Source of the DNA: Marinomonas sp. MED121
GTDB taxonomy: Bacteria; Pseudomonadota; Gammaproteobacteria; Pseudomonadales; Marinomonadaceae
Assembly (NCBI RefSeq): GCF_000153025.1
Contig: NZ_CH672429.1
Coordinates: 437,822 to 501,821 of the forward strand
Direction of reading: 5' to 3'
DNA length: 64,000 nt
The position numbers and the translations under genes were made by a program. Below, piece by piece: positions 62,579 to 64,000 of this stretch. The number at the start of each line of letters is the position of its first letter. Within the stretch, counting starts at the first letter, position 1. The notes under the pieces are model-generated. The model did no database searches, was not told the DNA's origin, and saw nothing but the letters and a program-made list of their open reading frames with translations.

Positions 62579-64000
62579 ATGCACCTTGTTACTGAAAAGT
62601 ATGGCGGCAAGATACGATATCTTGTCGCAACTCTGGCAGGCATGTGCGGTGTACTTGCTTTTGCCCCTTATAATATTTGGCCAGCCTACGCCGTTACTCT
62701 GATTTCAGGCTTGTTATTATTTAGTCGTGCAAAAAACCATAAAACGGCAATAAAGACAGGTTTCTTTTTGGGGCTAGGCTTTTTTGGGGCAGGAATTTCT
62801 TGGATCTATGTCAGTATCGCTACTTACGGCCAAATCGGATTTTTTCTCTCACTCTTAATTACTCTCACATTTGTTTGCCTTTTAGCCAGCTTCTATGGGC
62901 TCGCTTTTAGTTTAACTTGGCAACTTAAGTCATATCTTAAACACTGGCCTATTACACTCCTTTTCAGCGTATCCCTTTTATTCTGTGAGTATCTAAGAAG
63001 TACACTCTTTACTGGCTTTCCCTGGTTGCTACCAGGTTACAGCTTACATAATACTTGGGCTTTTGAACTTTCTTCTTACGGTGGAATTTGGTTACTAAGT
63101 GCTATCGCGATTATGAGTTATACCGTCATCGCTAGCCTTTTTATTGAAGGTATTCGTAAACAGTCCTTTATTCTAGTTATGCTTGTCGTTTTTTGGGGAA
63201 CAGGCTCATATCTGACCCATTTTCCGATCAAATTTACGCAAGAAATGGCCAGTCTAAAAACGACTCTCATACAAGGTAATATTAAACAAGATGAGAAATG
63301 GTTACCTGAAAATGCGGGCCCTACTCTTAATTATTATCAATCAACCAGTTTAGCGCATCTTGATAGTGATCTGATCATCTGGCCAGAAACGGCAATTACC
63401 TATCTACATCATCAAGTAAAGCCTTATTTAGCTGAGTTTGATTCAATCCTGAAACAAAGTAACACCAGCCTCATTACCGGCGTGCCCGTACTCACCCAAG
63501 TTCCAGGCAAACCAATAGAGCAAGGTAACTTTTACAATGGTTTATGGACGCTTGGTGACGGTTTTGGCCTTTACCTAAAACAGAAGCTTGTTCCTTTTGG
63601 CGAGTACATTCCATTTCAAGAATGGATGGGGCCTATTTTTGATATTTTCGGCCAACCTATGACATCTTTTAAAAAAGGTGAAGCAAACCAACCAAGTATG
63701 CAAATTGGCGAATGGGCAATCTCTAGCTTTATTTGTTATGAAATTGTCTATCCTGAACTCGTCAGAAATATGGTAAGAGACAGTGATTTGCTCCTGACAG
63801 TCAGTAACGACGGTTGGTTTGGTGAATCAATTGGCCCATTACAACACCTACAAATTGCGCAATTTAGAGCGAAGGAAGCGGGACGCTACTTAATTAGAGC
63901 AACCAATACAGGGGTAACAGCCGTGATGGATGAGAAGGGTAGGATTATCGATCAGCTCCCTCAGTTCACACAAACAAGCCTAACGACCCAAGTAAAACTA
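62579..64000 (+). CDS. lnt: Apolipoprotein N-acyltransferase Lnt (3' end outside window)
   Basis: 474 codons visible, running off the end in an open frame; the full protein should be about 500-530 residues. N-terminal helices ('LVATLAGMCGVLAFAPYNIWPAYAVTLIS'), then the carbon-nitrogen hydrolase domain with the catalytic triad E270 ('IWPETAI'), K336 ('YLKQKLVPFGEYIPF') and C386 ('FICYEIVYPELV'), close to E267, K335 and C387 of the E. coli enzyme. It adds the third acyl chain to lipoproteins in the inner membrane. The start ATG at 62579 lies 75 nt after corC. Confidence 0.95.
   Translation, partial: MHLVTEKYGGKIRYLVATLAGMCGVLAFAPYNIWPAYAVTLISGLLLFSRAKNHKTAIKTGFFLGLGFFGAGISWIYVSIATYGQIGFFLSLLITLTFVCLLASFYGLAFSLTWQLKSYLKHWPITLLFSVSLLFCEYLRSTLFTGFPWLLPGYSLHNTWAFELSSYGGIWLLSAIAIMSYTVIASLFIEGIRKQSFILVMLVVFWGTGSYLTHFPIKFTQEMASLKTTLIQGNIKQDEKWLPENAGPTLNYYQSTSLAHLDSDLIIWPETAITYLHHQVKPYLAEFDSILKQSNTSLITGVPVLTQVPGKPIEQGNFYNGLWTLGDGFGLYLKQKLVPFGEYIPFQEWMGPIFDIFGQPMTSFKKGEANQPSMQIGEWAISSFICYEIVYPELVRNMVRDSDLLLTVSNDGWFGESIGPLQHLQIAQFRAKEAGRYLIRATNTGVTAVMDEKGRIIDQLPQFTQTSLTTQVKL

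Overview
The window is 64 kb of AT-rich (roughly 40% G+C by eye) gammaproteobacterial chromosome. Gene order and protein style fit the marine Oceanospirillales, most like Marinomonas or a close relative. This rests on the gammaproteobacterial blocks miaB-ybeZ-ybeY-corC-lnt, rapA-rluA and tdk-rdgC, on a TAXI-type TRAP transporter, and on many two-component, GGDEF/EAL and chemotaxis genes. I could not test it by searching. No rRNA, tRNA, CRISPR array, prophage or intact transposase gene is visible.

Layout. 1-3.4 kb: the end of a Sel1-repeat protein, a BASS-family transporter, a small basic protein, a GNAT acetyltransferase and an HD phosphohydrolase. 3.6-11 kb: a five-gene catabolic unit on the minus strand (class III aminotransferase, BKACE-type beta-keto acid cleavage enzyme, TAXI solute-binding protein, fused TRAP permease, UspA) with a divergent LysR/GcvA-like regulator. 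11-16 kb: a CLCA_X-like HEXXH protein, msrB, fpr, a DUF3592 protein and a glycosyltransferase. 16-18.7 kb: a free-standing EF-G followed by three tandem copies of its own 3' end plus terminator. 18.7-27 kb: DUF1289, a PAS-GGDEF-EAL protein, a LysN-like aminotransferase, a D-lactate dehydrogenase with PdhR/LldR-type operators, and a YihG-like acyltransferase. 27-36 kb: BaeS/BaeR, an AEC transporter, a DctB/DctD-like pair, and an AraC regulator plus flavodoxin behind a Fur-box promoter. 36-46 kb: DUF3301, a NIT-like sensor, xni, a DUF4139-like protein, a TolC-family protein, M18 aminopeptidase, Prc protease, DUF2788, YbfE and a soluble CZB chemoreceptor. 47-55 kb: tdk, rdgC, a CDF transporter, rmuC, yigZ, rapA and rluA. 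56-64 kb: a coiled-coil lipoprotein, an Hpt plus degenerate HD-GYP protein, and miaB-ybeZ-ybeY-corC-lnt (lnt runs off the end).

Functional themes. The 4-10 kb unit looks like import of an organic acid or beta-amino acid, transamination to a beta-keto acid, then cleavage with acetyl-CoA. The D-lactate dehydrogenase and the DctB/DctD-like pair add carbon-acid use and sensing. The Fur-AraC-flavodoxin block is an iron-limitation response.

Most unusual. (1) A dispersed non-coding repeat of about 270-320 bp occurs twice complete (30475-30793 and 55496-55766) and once truncated and inverted (29341-29456). It has imperfect terminal inverted repeats, a conserved core and a perfect DnaA-box sequence in both full copies. 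It looks like an undescribed MITE or structured-RNA family. (2) The EF-G 3' end and terminator are present as about three 153-bp tandem units, with a compensatory base change in one terminator stem.
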